This document shows positions 1-11,800 of a DNA stretch of 64,000 nucleotides, piece by piece. Made by a program: the position numbers and the translations under genes. Below the pieces are notes generated by a model. The model had not been told where the DNA came from and searched no databases. It was given only the letters and a program-made list of their open reading frames with translations. Numbering within the stretch: position 1 is the stretch's first letter; each line of letters starts with the position of its first letter. Source of the DNA: Archivesica marissinica (taxonomy: Eukaryota > Mollusca > Bivalvia > Venerida > Vesicomyidae); contig CM026402.1 in NCBI GenBank assembly GCA_014843695.1, forward strand, positions 12,825,512 through 12,889,511, given 5' to 3'.

Positions 1-30
1 TGCATAGTTATACGCGTGTGTTCAGTTGTT

Positions 31-330
31 TTGTTCTGTACATTGTATATATAGAATGAATGCAATAAAATATGATTAAACTGTTCTGTACATTGTATAT
101 ATAGAATGAATGCAATACAATATGATTAAACTGTTCTGTACATTGTATATATAGAATGAATGCAATAAAATATGATTAAACTGTTCTGTACATTGTATAT
201 ATAGAATGAATGCAATAACATATGATTAAACTGTTCTGTACATTGTATATATAGAATGAATGCAATAAAATATGATTAAACTGTTCTGTACATTGTATAT
301 ATAGAATGAATGCAATACAATATGATTAAA
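31..330. repeat. 50-bp minisatellite, 6 copies
   Basis: Six head-to-tail copies of a 50-bp unit (core TGTACATTGTATATATAGAA). Copies are nearly identical and differ mainly at one position of a short A-run (aaaa, acaa or aaca). The array ends at a unit edge, after which unique AT-rich sequence follows. No coding potential. Confidence 0.95.
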
Positions 331-475
331 CTAAACATTTAAGTTTAATAACGAAAAACCACGTTAGAGTAACTTCTTCCCTCCTATTACATTGAGTTGT
401 CATTCACAAACAAACTCCCTGGACACTAGCGCTTCAAAACCACTGACATAGATGATAGTTGTACTTTATACACAT

Positions 476-688
476 TTAGTTTAGCTCGATTGTGAAACAA
501 GTTCTTACAACTTATATTAATCACTCTCGAGACCTCATTCCTGATGGAATCCATCGCCACGAGGGAGAGAGGAGGCAACGTGGAATACCTTGCCTAAGGG
601 CACAATCGAAACGGCTCCAATAGGGCTCGAACTCCGGACCTCTCACACCTGAAACGAACGCGCGTCCACTGCACTATCACGACTTCCA
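476..688 (-). mobile_element. tRNA-derived SINE, family A (full-length copy)
   Basis: On the minus strand the element starts with a tRNA-like head: a box A-like GATAGTGCAGTGGACGCGC and a box B-like GGAGTTCGAGCCC, the two internal RNA polymerase III promoter elements of tRNA-derived SINEs. A body with the recognisable stretch GATGGATTCCATCAGGAATG and a tail containing GAACTTGTTTC follow. Other copies lie at 964-1090, 6746-6954, 9662-9835, 34683-34882 and 48376-48612. In better copies the head folds an anticodon-like stem (TTCGC/GCGAA) around a 7-nt loop. It encodes no protein and would depend on a LINE for mobility. Confidence 0.8.
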
Positions 689-692
689 CTAT

Positions 693-868
693 ATAGTTGT
701 GTTTATTATATGTGTTTATTAGTGTGAGATAGGGTGTTATTTCATCGAGTGATCACCGACATGTGTATCCCCACTAGTGGATAGTTGTGTTTATTATATG
801 TGTTTATTAGTGTGAGATAGGGTGTTATTTCATCGAGTGATCACCGAAATGTGTATCCCCACTAGTGG
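693..868. repeat. 88-bp tandem duplication
   Basis: Two adjacent copies (693-780 and 781-868) that differ by about one base (gaccgaCatg versus gaccgaAatg). It starts just after the head of the SINE at 476-688, so it is probably a recent local duplication. Confidence 0.9.
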
Positions 869-963
869 CGTTAGCAACACAATCATAATAAGCACAAATC
901 CCTTCTTTTCTGTTTTTGGGTTCCAATGATATTATTGGCGAATATAATATTTCAAATTTTATT

Positions 964-1090
964 CTATTGCCTTGTTGCCTCTTCGCTCTCCCCCGTGGCG
1001 ATGGATTCCATCAGGAATGAGGTCTCGAGAGTGATTAATACAAGTTGTAAGAACTTGTTTCGCAATCGAGCTAACATAATTTGTATAAAC
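964..1090 (+). mobile_element. SINE family A, 5'-truncated copy
   Basis: Only the body and tail of family A are present in plus orientation (GATGGATTCCATCAGGAATG, then GAACTTGTTTCGCAATCGAG). The tRNA head is absent. The small open frames across it are SINE shadows, not genes. Confidence 0.75.
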
Positions 1091-1470
1091 AAACACTTTT
1101 TTTTTATTCATTTTAACTACCCTATCGGGATCCTCATTTCTATACAATACACAAACCGCACAACCACTTATGTCAGCGAGAACGTGCATTATAAGAACTA
1201 GTTTCGGCATAATTTTTGAATTAATTTTTGTTTGCTGTCAAAATTAAAAACTACAGACTAAACACATTAATTAGAATATATTACTTTATAATTATTCATG
1301 ATTGTCAGCCAATCGCTAAGCTACATACAAAAATACATCCAACCGCATAGGAATACGAAACTCAAGCAGTGACAAATAAAATGTTATATTTCACTGTTTC
1401 AAAGATTGAGTTTTCTTTCATTGGAAAGCATAACATAAACAGGTGTCCTTGACTTGCAAAACCATTCGGG
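1091..1470. other. unique AT-rich DNA with a dispersed-repeat fragment
   Basis: No gene is visible. About 1340-1440 resembles 43040-43180: both contain a GGAATACG...CAAGCAGTGA block, then CACTGTTTC, then CATTGGAAAGCATAA. This marks an unclassified dispersed repeat. Confidence 0.5.
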
Positions 1471-1471
1471 T

Positions 1472-1735
1472 CCGCCTCCGTGGTCGAGTGGTTACGGTCG
1501 CTGACTTGTATACCACTGTAACCTATCAGCACTGATGATCACGGGTTCAAGCCCCGCTCAGGCCGTGTCTCATTTATATGAAAAAATTGGCAGTTTCTTA
1601 CGGAGGTTGATGCACCCAAGTACTGGTTAACCGCTGGAGCCTGCCCAGGAAATGTGTTGTTAGGTAAACTGCCCACCGGCGATATAGCCCAAAATGTTGC
1701 TGATGCAGGCGTAAAACCCGAAATATAACATATAA
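1472..1735 (+). mobile_element. tRNA-derived SINE, family D
   Basis: The head resembles a type-II tRNA gene: GTGGTCGAGTGGTTACGG (box A), an extended variable region, then GGGTTCAAGCCCC (box B). The body contains GGTTGATGCACCCAAGTACT and TTAACCGCTGGAGCCTGCCC and ends near CGAAATATAACATAT. A body-only copy lies on the minus strand at 41178-41335, which shows this is a dispersed element and not a functional tRNA gene. Confidence 0.75.
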
Positions 1736-2345
1736 CAAAACCAGTCGGCCATAACTATGAACCGTCTTGTTCATATCCGTGTTCTGTTCCATTATAAATC
1801 TGCCAACCCAGTGCTGCCACTTGCCGCCCGTTAGTGATACGTTATCAATTAATATAAAACTATAATTATAAGTAAATAATTAATTTATGAAGAAGATATT
1901 AATAATATATGTTGTCAATATGTATCTGAATGAGGATAGTGGGTGTTGCGGAAGTTGTGGACAGTGTTGCTTAAAACGGCAACATCACGAAAATAATACT
2001 CGCACGCAGTATGTTAAAGCAAGGTATAATACAAGTTCTATTAACTGTTCGTCCGGTTTAGACACGAAAATGTTCCATAAGGTTCACAATAAATTCGAAC
2101 ATTATCATTAAGGTTCTTTTAATCTTACGTTTTATAATAATTATATTCCAGGTTGAATGGACATATGATAATAAATACAATAGGGCACATTGCATGTTCC
2201 GAAAGAAATATATAGTTCAAATCTCTGAATAATGGTCGTTCATATATCTCCGCTAGTAATATCTCTGTAAATCTCTGAATAATGGTCGTTACAATATCTC
2301 CGCTAGTAATGTTAATGAAAGATTCTCTCTGAATAAAATATCCGA
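1736..2345. other. unique AT-rich DNA with a short tandem duplication
   Basis: No recognisable gene. A ~52-bp unit (AAATCTCTGAATAATGGTCG) occurs twice in tandem at about 2219-2322. A 74-codon frame starting at 1887 has a few cysteines early on but matches nothing I recognise and is within chance length for this composition. Confidence 0.5.
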
Positions 2346-2349
2346 GTGT

Positions 2350-2600
2350 GTGTTTGTGTTTTACGTTTATTTATCGTCGCTACCGGTTGCCCATATGAGC
2401 GACGCCTCCTGATCAGATTAGCCATTTTAGAGTTTTGGAGGATAGTGCAATGATACAGACCGAAACCCATTCCAGAGTCTCCTCTGGTTATTTTACGTGC
2501 ACGGTGTACATCACCGAGACGAGACCTCGGTTTGATGTCCCATCTGAAATACTGTTAATTGTATTAGTGTCAGACGGGGGATCGAACCTGCGATTCGACC
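2350..2600 (-). mobile_element. tRNA-derived SINE, family B, head truncated
   Basis: On the minus strand: the box B region of the tRNA head (GCAGGTTCGATCCCC), the body (GACCTCGGTTTGATGTC on the plus strand), TCCTCCAAAAC and a 3' end reading GGCGTCGCTCATATGGGCAA then GATAAATAAACGT. The first half of the tRNA head is lost. This is the most abundant SINE here (also 3481, 35768, 38570, 43510, 45383, 46645 and 48741). Confidence 0.75.
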
Positions 2601-3480
2601 AAACGTGGGCTGTTTATATACACCGGGATATTCGGAATTCCAGAATCGGGTCGACCAGACTAAAGTCTACAAAAATCAGGCCGAAAAGACCACAAATGGG
2701 TCGCTACCCAACACTGACCTGCCGGCCAATAATTCCTCTGACATTCCATAATCGTTAGACGACGTCATGCACGATAGGACAACCATTGTAGTTATGGTAA
2801 AAACAACTCACAAATATTAATATGTAATGGCCTACTATTGAATGTAGTACATTTACCGACTCAACGGTTATTGATCACTTCATAGTTCAATGTTCTATTT
2901 GGATCTGCGATGCACTTTGTCAGCTATGATGCAGACGTATATCTCCCACAATGCACAGTGCAATAATGGCTTCTAAAAGAAAAACACTTCTAAAATGAAA
3001 CGATCGTTTACGATTTACAAATGTGTTCTCAGGCGAAGTATGCAATATGACGTAGCATTAATGTCGCCAATGTGTTAAATTTAATATATAGACATACCAT
3101 TCATCTTCGAATTACGATTTTCATGGTGATACACGCACACACAGTCAAATGAACAGACATCGTGGAAACATGAGACATAAGCCGGGGACACGCGCAAGGA
3201 AAATCTGTTCAAACGAAAGTAAATATCGACACCCTCTTCCCCGCATAAAACGGGCAATCAAGAAAACCAGCACGGTTGTCGTCAGTCTATCTTGATTGTC
3301 AAGATAGATTATCTTGATATTTCAAGCCACTCGCGTGGACGTAGTCATATTCCTCCTATAATGTCTAGTTCAGTAAAGTTGCCTTCTACATTTTACTGAC
3401 TTTCCACGCTGGCATGTGCATGTCGTGGCCGCTTCATATAATTTGATCCGTTACAACTATTCCAAATCATAAAAGTACTA
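2601..3480. other. unique DNA, no gene seen
   Basis: No convincing exon, RNA gene or repeat array. A small perfect hairpin lies near 3288-3310 (TCTATCTTGA, 3-nt loop, TCAAGATAGA). The 107-codon frame at 2435-2758 lies mostly in the SINE and is rejected. Confidence 0.5.
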
Positions 3481-3676
3481 GTCTTTCAGATGGCACTTTA
3501 AACCGAGGTCTCCTGTCGGTGCTGTACACTGTACACGTAATTGAACCAGAGGATACTCTTGAATGGGTCCCTGTCTGTATCATTGCACTATCCTCCAAAT
3601 ATCTAAAATGTCTAATCTCTTCAGGAGGCGTCACTCATATGGGCAGTCGGTAGCGACGATAAATAAAGGTAAATCA
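3481..3676 (+). mobile_element. SINE family B, 5'-truncated
   Basis: Body and 3' end of family B in plus orientation: ACTTTAAACCGAGGTCTC, CATTGCACTATCCTCCAAA, CTCTTCAGGAGGCGTCACTC and the tail GCGACGATAAATAAAGGTAA. The tRNA head is missing. Confidence 0.75.
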
Positions 3677-4146
3677 CGCAAATTCCAAAATCACTATGCT
3701 TGAGCTCGCTTTGAGATTTCGTCTTATTCATATTAGCGAGAAATCAGCTAACACCGAGTTGAGAAGAGCAGTGTCGATATTGATCTAAAATATCATTTTC
3801 TTTTACCGGAAGTATGCTTTGACGGATATTACCATTCAATGGAGGTACCGGAAGAACTTTCTATCAGCTAGATTAAATATATCCATGTCATCTCAAATAA
3901 AACGAATCAAACCCGATGCACTGACGCAACATAAAACAGAACATAACAGAAGTGAATAAATATAAAATAAAGGCAGAAAGGTCGAAATGTAAACGAGGCA
4001 CAGTGGGGTTATCCAGGGAGTTCCTGTTCTAAATTAACATTGAGAAATTGCATGCGATTGTGTATACTCAGACATAAATGTCGCAGTGCCAACAGTGATA
4101 CTTTCAATGTTCTTTGGGGGAATCATAATCCGATCATGCGCTGAGA
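3677..4146. other. unique DNA, no gene seen
   Basis: AT-rich sequence upstream of the 48-bp satellite with no open frame or element that I recognise. Confidence 0.4.
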
Positions 4147-4888
4147 CAATCAAATATCCTCTTAATCGTTCATAGATGCCAAGCCCCTCGCGACCAATCA
4201 AATATCATCTTAATCCTCCATAGATGTCAAGCCCATCGAGATCAATCAAATATCCTCTTAATCGTTCATAGATGTCAAGCCCCTCGCGATCAATCAAATA
4301 TCATCTTAATCGTTCATAGATGCCAAGCCCCTCGCGATCAATCAAATATCATCTTAATCTTCCATAGATGCCAAGCCCGTCACGACCAATCATATATCCT
4401 CGTAATCGTTCATAGATGCCAAGCCCTCGCGATCACTATATCTTAATCGTTCATAGATGCCAAGCACCTCGCGACCAATCAAATATCATCTTAATCGTTC
4501 ATAGATGCCAAGCCCTCGCGACCAATCAAATATCATCTTATCGTTCATAGATGCCAAGCCCCTCGCGACCAATCATATATCATCTTAATCGTTAGATGCC
4601 AAGCCCTCGCGACCAATCAAATATCATCTTAATCGTTCATAGATGCCAAGCACCTCGCGACCAATCAAATATCTCTTAATCGTTCATAGATGCCAAGCCC
4701 CTCGCGATCAATCAAATATCATCTTAATCGTCATAGATGAAGCCCCTCGCGATCAATCAAATATCATCTTAATCGTTCATAGATGCCAAGCCCCTCGCGA
4801 TCAATCAAATATCATCTTAATCGTCCATAGATGCCAAGCCCCTCGCGACCAATCAAATATCATCTTAATCGTTCATAGATGCCAAGCA
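4147..4888. repeat. 48-bp satellite array (left block)
   Basis: About 15 copies of a 48-bp unit (GTTCATAGATGCCAAGCCCC then TCGCGACCAATC). Because 48 is a multiple of three, one frame stays open across much of the array (16-residue repeat HRCQAPRDQSNIILIV). Single-base indels break that frame in several copies, so it is not coding. The array runs directly into a gap; the same satellite in the same orientation resumes at 37731. Confidence 0.95.
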
Positions 4889-5888
4889 NNNNNNNNNNNN
4901 NNNNNNNNNNNNNNNNNNNNNNNNNNNNNNNNNNNNNNNNNNNNNNNNNNNNNNNNNNNNNNNNNNNNNNNNNNNNNNNNNNNNNNNNNNNNNNNNNNNN
5001 NNNNNNNNNNNNNNNNNNNNNNNNNNNNNNNNNNNNNNNNNNNNNNNNNNNNNNNNNNNNNNNNNNNNNNNNNNNNNNNNNNNNNNNNNNNNNNNNNNNN
5101 NNNNNNNNNNNNNNNNNNNNNNNNNNNNNNNNNNNNNNNNNNNNNNNNNNNNNNNNNNNNNNNNNNNNNNNNNNNNNNNNNNNNNNNNNNNNNNNNNNNN
5201 NNNNNNNNNNNNNNNNNNNNNNNNNNNNNNNNNNNNNNNNNNNNNNNNNNNNNNNNNNNNNNNNNNNNNNNNNNNNNNNNNNNNNNNNNNNNNNNNNNNN
5301 NNNNNNNNNNNNNNNNNNNNNNNNNNNNNNNNNNNNNNNNNNNNNNNNNNNNNNNNNNNNNNNNNNNNNNNNNNNNNNNNNNNNNNNNNNNNNNNNNNNN
5401 NNNNNNNNNNNNNNNNNNNNNNNNNNNNNNNNNNNNNNNNNNNNNNNNNNNNNNNNNNNNNNNNNNNNNNNNNNNNNNNNNNNNNNNNNNNNNNNNNNNN
5501 NNNNNNNNNNNNNNNNNNNNNNNNNNNNNNNNNNNNNNNNNNNNNNNNNNNNNNNNNNNNNNNNNNNNNNNNNNNNNNNNNNNNNNNNNNNNNNNNNNNN
5601 NNNNNNNNNNNNNNNNNNNNNNNNNNNNNNNNNNNNNNNNNNNNNNNNNNNNNNNNNNNNNNNNNNNNNNNNNNNNNNNNNNNNNNNNNNNNNNNNNNNN
5701 NNNNNNNNNNNNNNNNNNNNNNNNNNNNNNNNNNNNNNNNNNNNNNNNNNNNNNNNNNNNNNNNNNNNNNNNNNNNNNNNNNNNNNNNNNNNNNNNNNNN
5801 NNNNNNNNNNNNNNNNNNNNNNNNNNNNNNNNNNNNNNNNNNNNNNNNNNNNNNNNNNNNNNNNNNNNNNNNNNNNNNNNNNNNNNNN
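4889..5888. other. assembly gap, exactly 1000 N
   Basis: A run of exactly 1000 N, probably a placeholder of arbitrary size. It sits between the 48-bp satellite and a (TAAG)n LINE tail. Confidence 0.98.
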
Positions 5889-6710
5889 TAAGTAAGTAAG
5901 TAAGTAAGTAAAGACTTTATTTAACGAGGGTAACACATTTAACAAGAGTTAATCTTCCATGTGGCCCTCCACATGAATATACAAAATATTTACAAGGACA
6001 AACAGCCAGACCTGCCAGAACTATTCATGAATAAATGTAGATATAGGTACACCAAAATATTGTGTCTAAATTATGTGTGTGAATGACAACATTAAGCTTA
6101 ATTAAAGCTTAACAATTATTCATAAATCCAGAGGTTTGGCAGGCCTGTCACAAACAAGTTACATGTATCAACAATCAACATGTATACATACAGTCATATA
6201 TAAATATATACACAGGTAGACCAAAATCATATATTGACTCACAGATCATGTATTCATGTTTAACCATTTTAAACATTTACTGTGGAATGCTTCGAGTGAG
6301 TCAGCATTTTTTATGTTCGAAGGTAAAACATTCCAGATAAGTGATCCTGAATATTTCATCGTATTTTTGAATAGCTCTTTGTGGGGTCTTGGAACAACAT
6401 ATGAGCAGTCTGATAACGATCTTAGTGCAGGCATTGTGCTATCTCTAATTCTTAACTGAAATAAGTCATTAATATATGAAGGTGTCAACCTGTTATTTAC
6501 CTTGAACATAAATTTAGCTTTTCGGAAAAATACTCTATCAAAAATTGGCATAATTTTCAAGTCATTCATGCTGCGACGGACATCTTCACCATTATAATCT
6601 AATATAATTTTACAGGCTCGTTTCTGCAGTCTAAAAATTTTATTTTTATTTTATAGCATGGTAAGAACACCCAATAATTCATACAGCAGCAAGATTGACA
6701 TGCTTGATGC
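5889..6710 (-). mobile_element. LINE 3' fragment, CR1/Jockey-like, with (CTTA)n tail
   Basis: Read on the minus strand, this is the end of a non-LTR retrotransposon: coding sequence for the region downstream of the reverse transcriptase, a ~300-bp 3' UTR, an AATAAAG signal-like sequence and a (CTTA)n tail abutting the gap. Simple-repeat tails are typical of CR1-like elements. The insertion is strongly 5'-truncated. Its tail differs from that of the LINEs at 29392 and 48904, so it is a separate family. Confidence 0.8.
6246..6710 (-). pseudogene. LINE ORF2 C-terminal fragment
   Basis: The conceptual protein carries hallmarks of the region after the reverse transcriptase of CR1/Jockey-like LINEs: IFRLQKRACKIIL, then FRKAKFMFKVNNRLTPSYIN, then YSGSLIWNVLPSNIKNADSL and a terminal SFK/FHSK-type helix, ending at a stop near 6246. 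An in-frame stop lies near 6668 on the minus strand, and no RT catalytic motif remains. It is a dead fragment; the ATG at 6569 is internal, not a real start. Confidence 0.75.
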
Positions 6711-6745
6711 TGGCATGTTGAAGACGTTGCAATGCACGATGGGAG

Positions 6746-6954
6746 ATTAGTTTATACAAATTTAGCTTAGCTCGATTGCGAAACTCTCGAGACCTCATTC
6801 CTGATGGAATCCGTCGCCAAGAGGGAGAGAGAAGAGGCAACGTGGAAGTAATGCATTGCATAAGGGCACAGTCATAACAACTCCAGCGGGGCTCGAACTC
6901 AGGACCTTTCGCACCTGAAGCGAACACGCATACACTGCGGTATCACGACTTCCA
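6746..6954 (-). mobile_element. SINE family A copy with internal deletion
   Basis: Minus-strand copy with a complete head (box B-like GAGTTCGAGCCCC) and body. The tail lacks the segment between GAGAG and TTTCGCAATCGAG that other copies have, about 25-30 bp. Confidence 0.75.
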
Positions 6955-8656
6955 CGTTGGGAGTTCTCGACGAGCAAAACAATTGTTTGACGAACGGGCA
7001 ATTGTTTCACGACAGGACGCACCAACGCATTACCAAGTCATGGACGTCCGTCCGTATGCTAAAAGGCGTGGTAGCGACAGCTATGTCATGAATAAACATT
7101 TACGAAATGAGAAACATTAGTCGGTTACTGTACCTGGATACTCATAATAGTATATTTAATTTGGTCCTCCTAATTGGTGTCCTCTGTTTGTATCGTTGTT
7201 TCCTTTGCACCACATGTTTTCCATTCTCATCCGTATTCTCGTCTTATGCTTATGAAATTATTAAATCTCGACAGATATCCATTAGCTGGTTCCATTAATT
7301 AACACGATTTTTATCAAATTACATTTATCCGAACGCAAGATATGTTTCGATGACAACAGTAAAAAAAACAAAGGATTAAACTAAAAGGACCAATATACAT
7401 TTCGGGATAAATTTGACATTATCCATCAAGGGAGGTAATAGAAACAATAACCGCATTTAGGAATGCAACACTTACTCAACAGGCATAAATCAATAATAGT
7501 CGTACCCGTTATTAAATGGTTATTTGTGTGTTTAACCACTACCGCACTTGGTCCAACATCTCCCGCTCGCCCATATGGTTCGCCGGAGGCGAGGGTAAAT
7601 AAGCTCAATCACCATCACCCAAAATCTCCCAGATTCTGTTAACATATGATTATAAGTGTGCATCTCATGATGCATACGGGGACATTCTTTCAACAATTAT
7701 AAAATAATTATTCCCGAGTGATTGTTTCCTTCAAGTTATATTCAAGCAAAGTTAGCGAGAGTTATATTAATTGTATTTAATATATACCATTTTATGCAAT
7801 ATTATACTGTGTTTAAAGCGACATTGCATCGCAAAAAAATGCATTGTTCGCGTATAAATGCATTACTACCACAAATCCTCCCGAATACATTCGAACAATT
7901 AACATTGAATCAATAAACAGTGCTTTGTGGTCTACACACTTTCAAAAGTGAAATTAATATTACATATAACGATTATCCGCGCTCCTAATTTGACGTGTGT
8001 TTGTCACTGGAATCAATACTAAACGCGTGATACTGTCGTTTAGAGATAATTAACTAAGATTAGTTTACAAATAATATGCAAAGACACACATGTGAGATAT
8101 AACGGTAAAAATGTAATATAGATCGTGTTATTCAGGATACACGCATTGTATTACGCATGGATGTCGACCCTATTTACATTATTGTGTTATGTCAACAAAC
8201 CGCGTATACGATCGTGACTTTCGTGGAATGTTGCTGTCGCTGCTATATGTTGCTCTACTGTTAGGATAACACATGTGTTTGTTGTTTCCATCGTATAGAA
8301 ATGATATTACAGGCATACGTTAGGTTGAGTGACACAATGGATATGTGTGGAACAGGATTTGGGGGCTCATAAGTTATCAAATACAGATGCTATGGCTAAC
8401 TGTAATCAACTTGGTCCACAGAACACAAGGGTGGGGTGGAGCCGATTAACACAGTCTTAATGACCGACCGATTGTAAATTAAATAGTTTTAGTGAACTGC
8501 AGAGAGTCCTCCGCGTGAATGTAGATATAGTTTCTTTTCTTGCCCCAAGACAAATATGGATTGTGTAATCTATTTCTAGTATTTTAGGAGCATTTTTGAA
8601 CGACTGAATACATATCTGGTTTGACATTGTTTTATTGGCAAGTGGTTCCATTTCAC
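6955..8656. other. unique AT-rich DNA, no gene seen
   Basis: About 1.7 kb without a recognisable exon, RNA gene or repeat family. The longest open frames are 60-76 codons, as expected by chance. Confidence 0.5.
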
Positions 8657-9234
8657 GATTGCTGTATAGCTCCATTATGTGAATACTCCTCTGGTTCCGA
8701 GATACACACGAATTGCTGATATACTCATTATGTTGAATACTCAGCTGGTTCCAGTCACGAATTGCTGATATACTCATTATGTTGAATACTCAGCTGGTTC
8801 CAGTCACGAATTGCTGATATACTCATTATGTTGAATACACAGCTCGTTCCAGTCACGAATTGCTGACATACTCATTATGTTGCATACACAGCTCGTTCCA
8901 GTCACGAATTGCTGACATACTCATTATGTTGCATACACAGCTCGTTCCAGTCACGAATTGCTGACATACTCATTATGTTGCATACACAGCTCGTTCCAGT
9001 CACGAATTGCTGACATACACATTATGTTGCATACGCAGCTCGTTCCAGTCACGAATTGCTGACATACACATTATGTTGCATACGCAGCTCGTTCCAGTCA
9101 CGAATTGCTGACATACACATTATGTTGCATATGCAGCTCGTTCCAGTCACGAATTGCTGACATACACATTATGTTGCATACACAGCTGGTTCCAGTCACG
9201 AATTGCTGATACACTCATTATTTGCATACTCAGT
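8657..9234. repeat. 49-bp tandem array, ~11 copies
   Basis: Ten full 49-bp units starting at 8712, spaced exactly 49 bp (core ATTGCTGACATACTCATTAT), a partial unit at 9202 and one diverged copy at 8657. Units change gradually along the array (gttGAAtact on the left, gttGCATaca centrally and on the right), as expected from local duplication of neighbours. Confidence 0.95.
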
Positions 9235-9357
9235 GGGTAGTGTATAACTGCAATAGTTCGCTCAAAATGACTTGGCTTATTTGTATGTATTTTATATTCA
9301 CTAACTGCGCAGTAGGGTAGCAATACAATATATCCACTTGCTGAAGGATAAGAATTG

Positions 9358-9480
9358 GCTGTCCGATTAGCGCAGCGGTTAGCGTGCTCACTTCCCACCA
9401 ATGCAACCCGTGTTCGATATTCGGACCGGGAAGTATGTGAGATGGTACGATGGTCACTAGATCGGACAGGTGAGTTTTCT
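9358..9480 (+). mobile_element. tRNA-derived SINE, family E, 3'-truncated
   Basis: Head with TCCGATTAGCGCAGCGGTTA (box A) and CCGTGTTCGATATTCGGACC (degenerate box B), then GGGAAGTATGTGAGATGGTA. It matches the longer copy at 43857-44112 but stops after GTGAGTTTTCTC. Confidence 0.75.
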
Positions 9481-9661
9481 CTTTTACTGTATGAATAATT
9501 CTGGTTGCTATGGTAACACGTCTTACTTTTTTTGTCTAATAAAATAGTTATTTTTGAGACAATAAAACAGTGTGTGATAAGGTACATACGAACTCTAGTA
9601 TAGGGCATACGTTTTGTGCATCATATAGTGATTATAGCATTCAGCATTAGAATAGTAGACA

Positions 9662-9835
9662 ATGGAAGTCGTGATAGCGCAGTGGATGCGCATTCGCTTC
9701 ATGTGCGATTGGTCCGGCGTTCGAGTCACGAGTGTGCCCTTACGCAAGGCATTTAAATTCCACATTGCCTCTCTCCTTCATGACAATGGATTCCAACAGG
9801 AATGAGGTCTCGTGAGTGATTTGTATAAACTAATA
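9662..9835 (+). mobile_element. SINE family A, head and body, tail lost
   Basis: Starts GGAAGTCGTGATAGCGCAGT (box A region), followed by a box B-like GCGTTCGAGTCACG and the body with GATTCCAACAGGAATGAGG. The conserved GAACTTGTTTC tail is missing. Confidence 0.8.
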
Positions 9836-10657
9836 GTATTCAACAATTCCTATGTAGTCATGTGTTACCACTGTATCTGTGTTCATAATTATGCTATTTA
9901 TTACCATTTAGCGCTCTGTCATCAACAAGCTTAAAATGAATGCGGTAGTATCGCCACGTTTGCACTTATCATAAATCGTTGCTAATATAACGAGCACCTG
10001 CATTCTTAAGGTCTACTATATTCTTTGATGTAGAAATTTCTGACATCATAATTATAGCGAATATTGATGCTACGCTATCAGGCAATCTGTGGTTTATGAC
10101 ACAAAGTGTGTATATTACAACAGACACACCAACAGCAACTCAGCAAAAGTTGTCGTATCGTCCTTTCCTATCATGCTATCATATTGACATGTTCATGCGT
10201 GCAAGGACGTATATTTCATCTAGGAGTGCAAACAAATAGCCATTACCTCTAGCTTATAAATATCAAAGGTAAAAACAGAATACAAATTTATGTCATCTGC
10301 CTCACCTACTAAATTAATACATTACTCAATATCGGAAATGCTGTTGGGTTAATATATACCAATAAAACAATTTAATATACTTAGTAGTATGGCGTAAAAG
10401 CTACATGTATAGTCGAGAACATTTCCTATTACAAAATGATGATATTTTACAGCCATGCTACTACAACGTCACCCACACTACACACCAACAATGCATTACA
10501 AATATGAAGAATGTCACCACAAATGATTATGATTCATTAATGTTGAGCTTGGAGACTGAACTAGTTACTGTTAATATTCCTACTTTATGTTTAGACTGCA
10601 CGATGACTTCCATGAAGATATGTTCTTGCATACTTATGTAGAATAATGTTCAGTTAA
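9836..10657. other. unique AT-rich DNA, no gene seen
   Basis: No element identified. A 78-codon frame at 10405-10641 has no recognisable domain and no supporting context; it is treated as chance. Confidence 0.45.
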
Positions 10658-10907
10658 CCATCTCCATGGTCCAGTGGTTAAGGCGTCCGCCTATGGAGCG
10701 GGAGGTTCGAATCTCGTCAGGGGTTCGTTCTGATATGGCCGGTTGGTGAGCCGCCAGCTAGATAAATAATGGTTACCAATTGGCCGTCTGGCAGGCAAGC
10801 ATATGATTTGGGAAGTACTGATGTTCATAAAAAGAGGTGTCTCATAAGTCAGAAATGGCTGGCCCTTTAAATAGGGGTGACACTATAATAAACACACACT
10901 TTACTTT
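10658..10907 (+). mobile_element. tRNA-derived SINE, family C
   Basis: tRNA-like head with GGTCCAGTGGTTAAGGCGTC (box A) and GGAGGTTCGAATCTCGTCAG (box B). The body contains GATATGGCCGGTTGGTGAGC and ends TTTAAATAGGGGTGACACTA then TAATAAA and a T/A-rich tail. A second copy lies at 44808-45065 and keeps about 5 extra bases just before box B. Confidence 0.8.
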
Positions 10908-11472
10908 TATATGTCTTAATAGGATACCATGAATTTTAAATGTCAACCCTATGTTTAGATAACTCGCTGTTCTTATGACAGTTTGCCGGATACAAACGAC
11001 GCAACTCAGTAATAACTTAGGAGTGTCTATTGTAAATTATTGTTGCGTTCACCTTTAACATTTGTTTTTCTTTCTCAATATTAGATTGCTTGCGTCAGTT
11101 CAACTGTGCGATGTCCTAAGGTAATAATAATGGCTGCATCTATAACGTAAAGTGCCTAACTACAACGCTATGGTATAAATACTAGGGCCATTTATAACCC
11201 AACACTTACATAATTGTTTTGGTCTTTGGTCATATATTAAGTAATGTTTACTAAAGGCAACACACTGAAATGAAACATGCATGCAGAAACATCGACGAGA
11301 AACTAGGCAAAAACGATCAGATCATTAATATGCCCTTGTGGTCCCGGCCGGAAGACCTTATTCTATCACAAAATACTTTTATTTCATTGAGATCGGTCAA
11401 ATAACACCAGAATGGCGCATTGTTTCATCGTGAACAGCAGGAAATGCAATGTTGTTGTCTTCGCTGGGCGTT
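10908..11472. other. unique DNA, no gene seen
   Basis: Nothing recognisable between the family C SINE and the 118-bp repeat. Confidence 0.4.
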
Positions 11473-11775
11473 TAGCTATCATGCAGTGGATAGGTAGTCG
11501 CCATATATATCCCACCTCCATAGATATTACTGGAACTACATGAGAGTTAGGTTCATATACTATTATATCTTGATACAAACGACAGCCATTTAGCTATCAT
11601 GCAGTGGATAAGTAGTCGCCATATCTATCCCACCTCCATAGATATTACTGGAACTACATGAGAGTTAGGTTAATATACTATTATATCTTGATACAAACGA
11701 CAGCCATTTAGCTATCATGCAGTGGATAAGTAGTCGCCATATCTATCTCACCTCCATAGATATTACTGGACTACA
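11473..11775. repeat. 118-bp tandem repeat, 2.5 copies
   Basis: Units begin at 11473, 11591 and 11709 (TAGCTATCATGCAGTGGATA), spaced 118 bp with few differences. The third copy is cut at CTACATGGG, shortly before the 85-bp array. Confidence 0.9.
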
Positions 11776-11800
11776 TGGGATTCTGGCTATTATTATTTAT

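Noticed and set aside
4643..5945. 418- and 361-codon frames
   Set aside because: They consist of the 48-bp satellite plus gap Ns.
9147..9608. 153-codon minus-strand frame
   Set aside because: Spans the 49-bp array, a family E SINE and unique DNA; composite of repeats with no domain.
10668..10727. Functional tRNA gene
   Set aside because: Head of SINE family C, lacking a few bases before box B and fused to the family C body.
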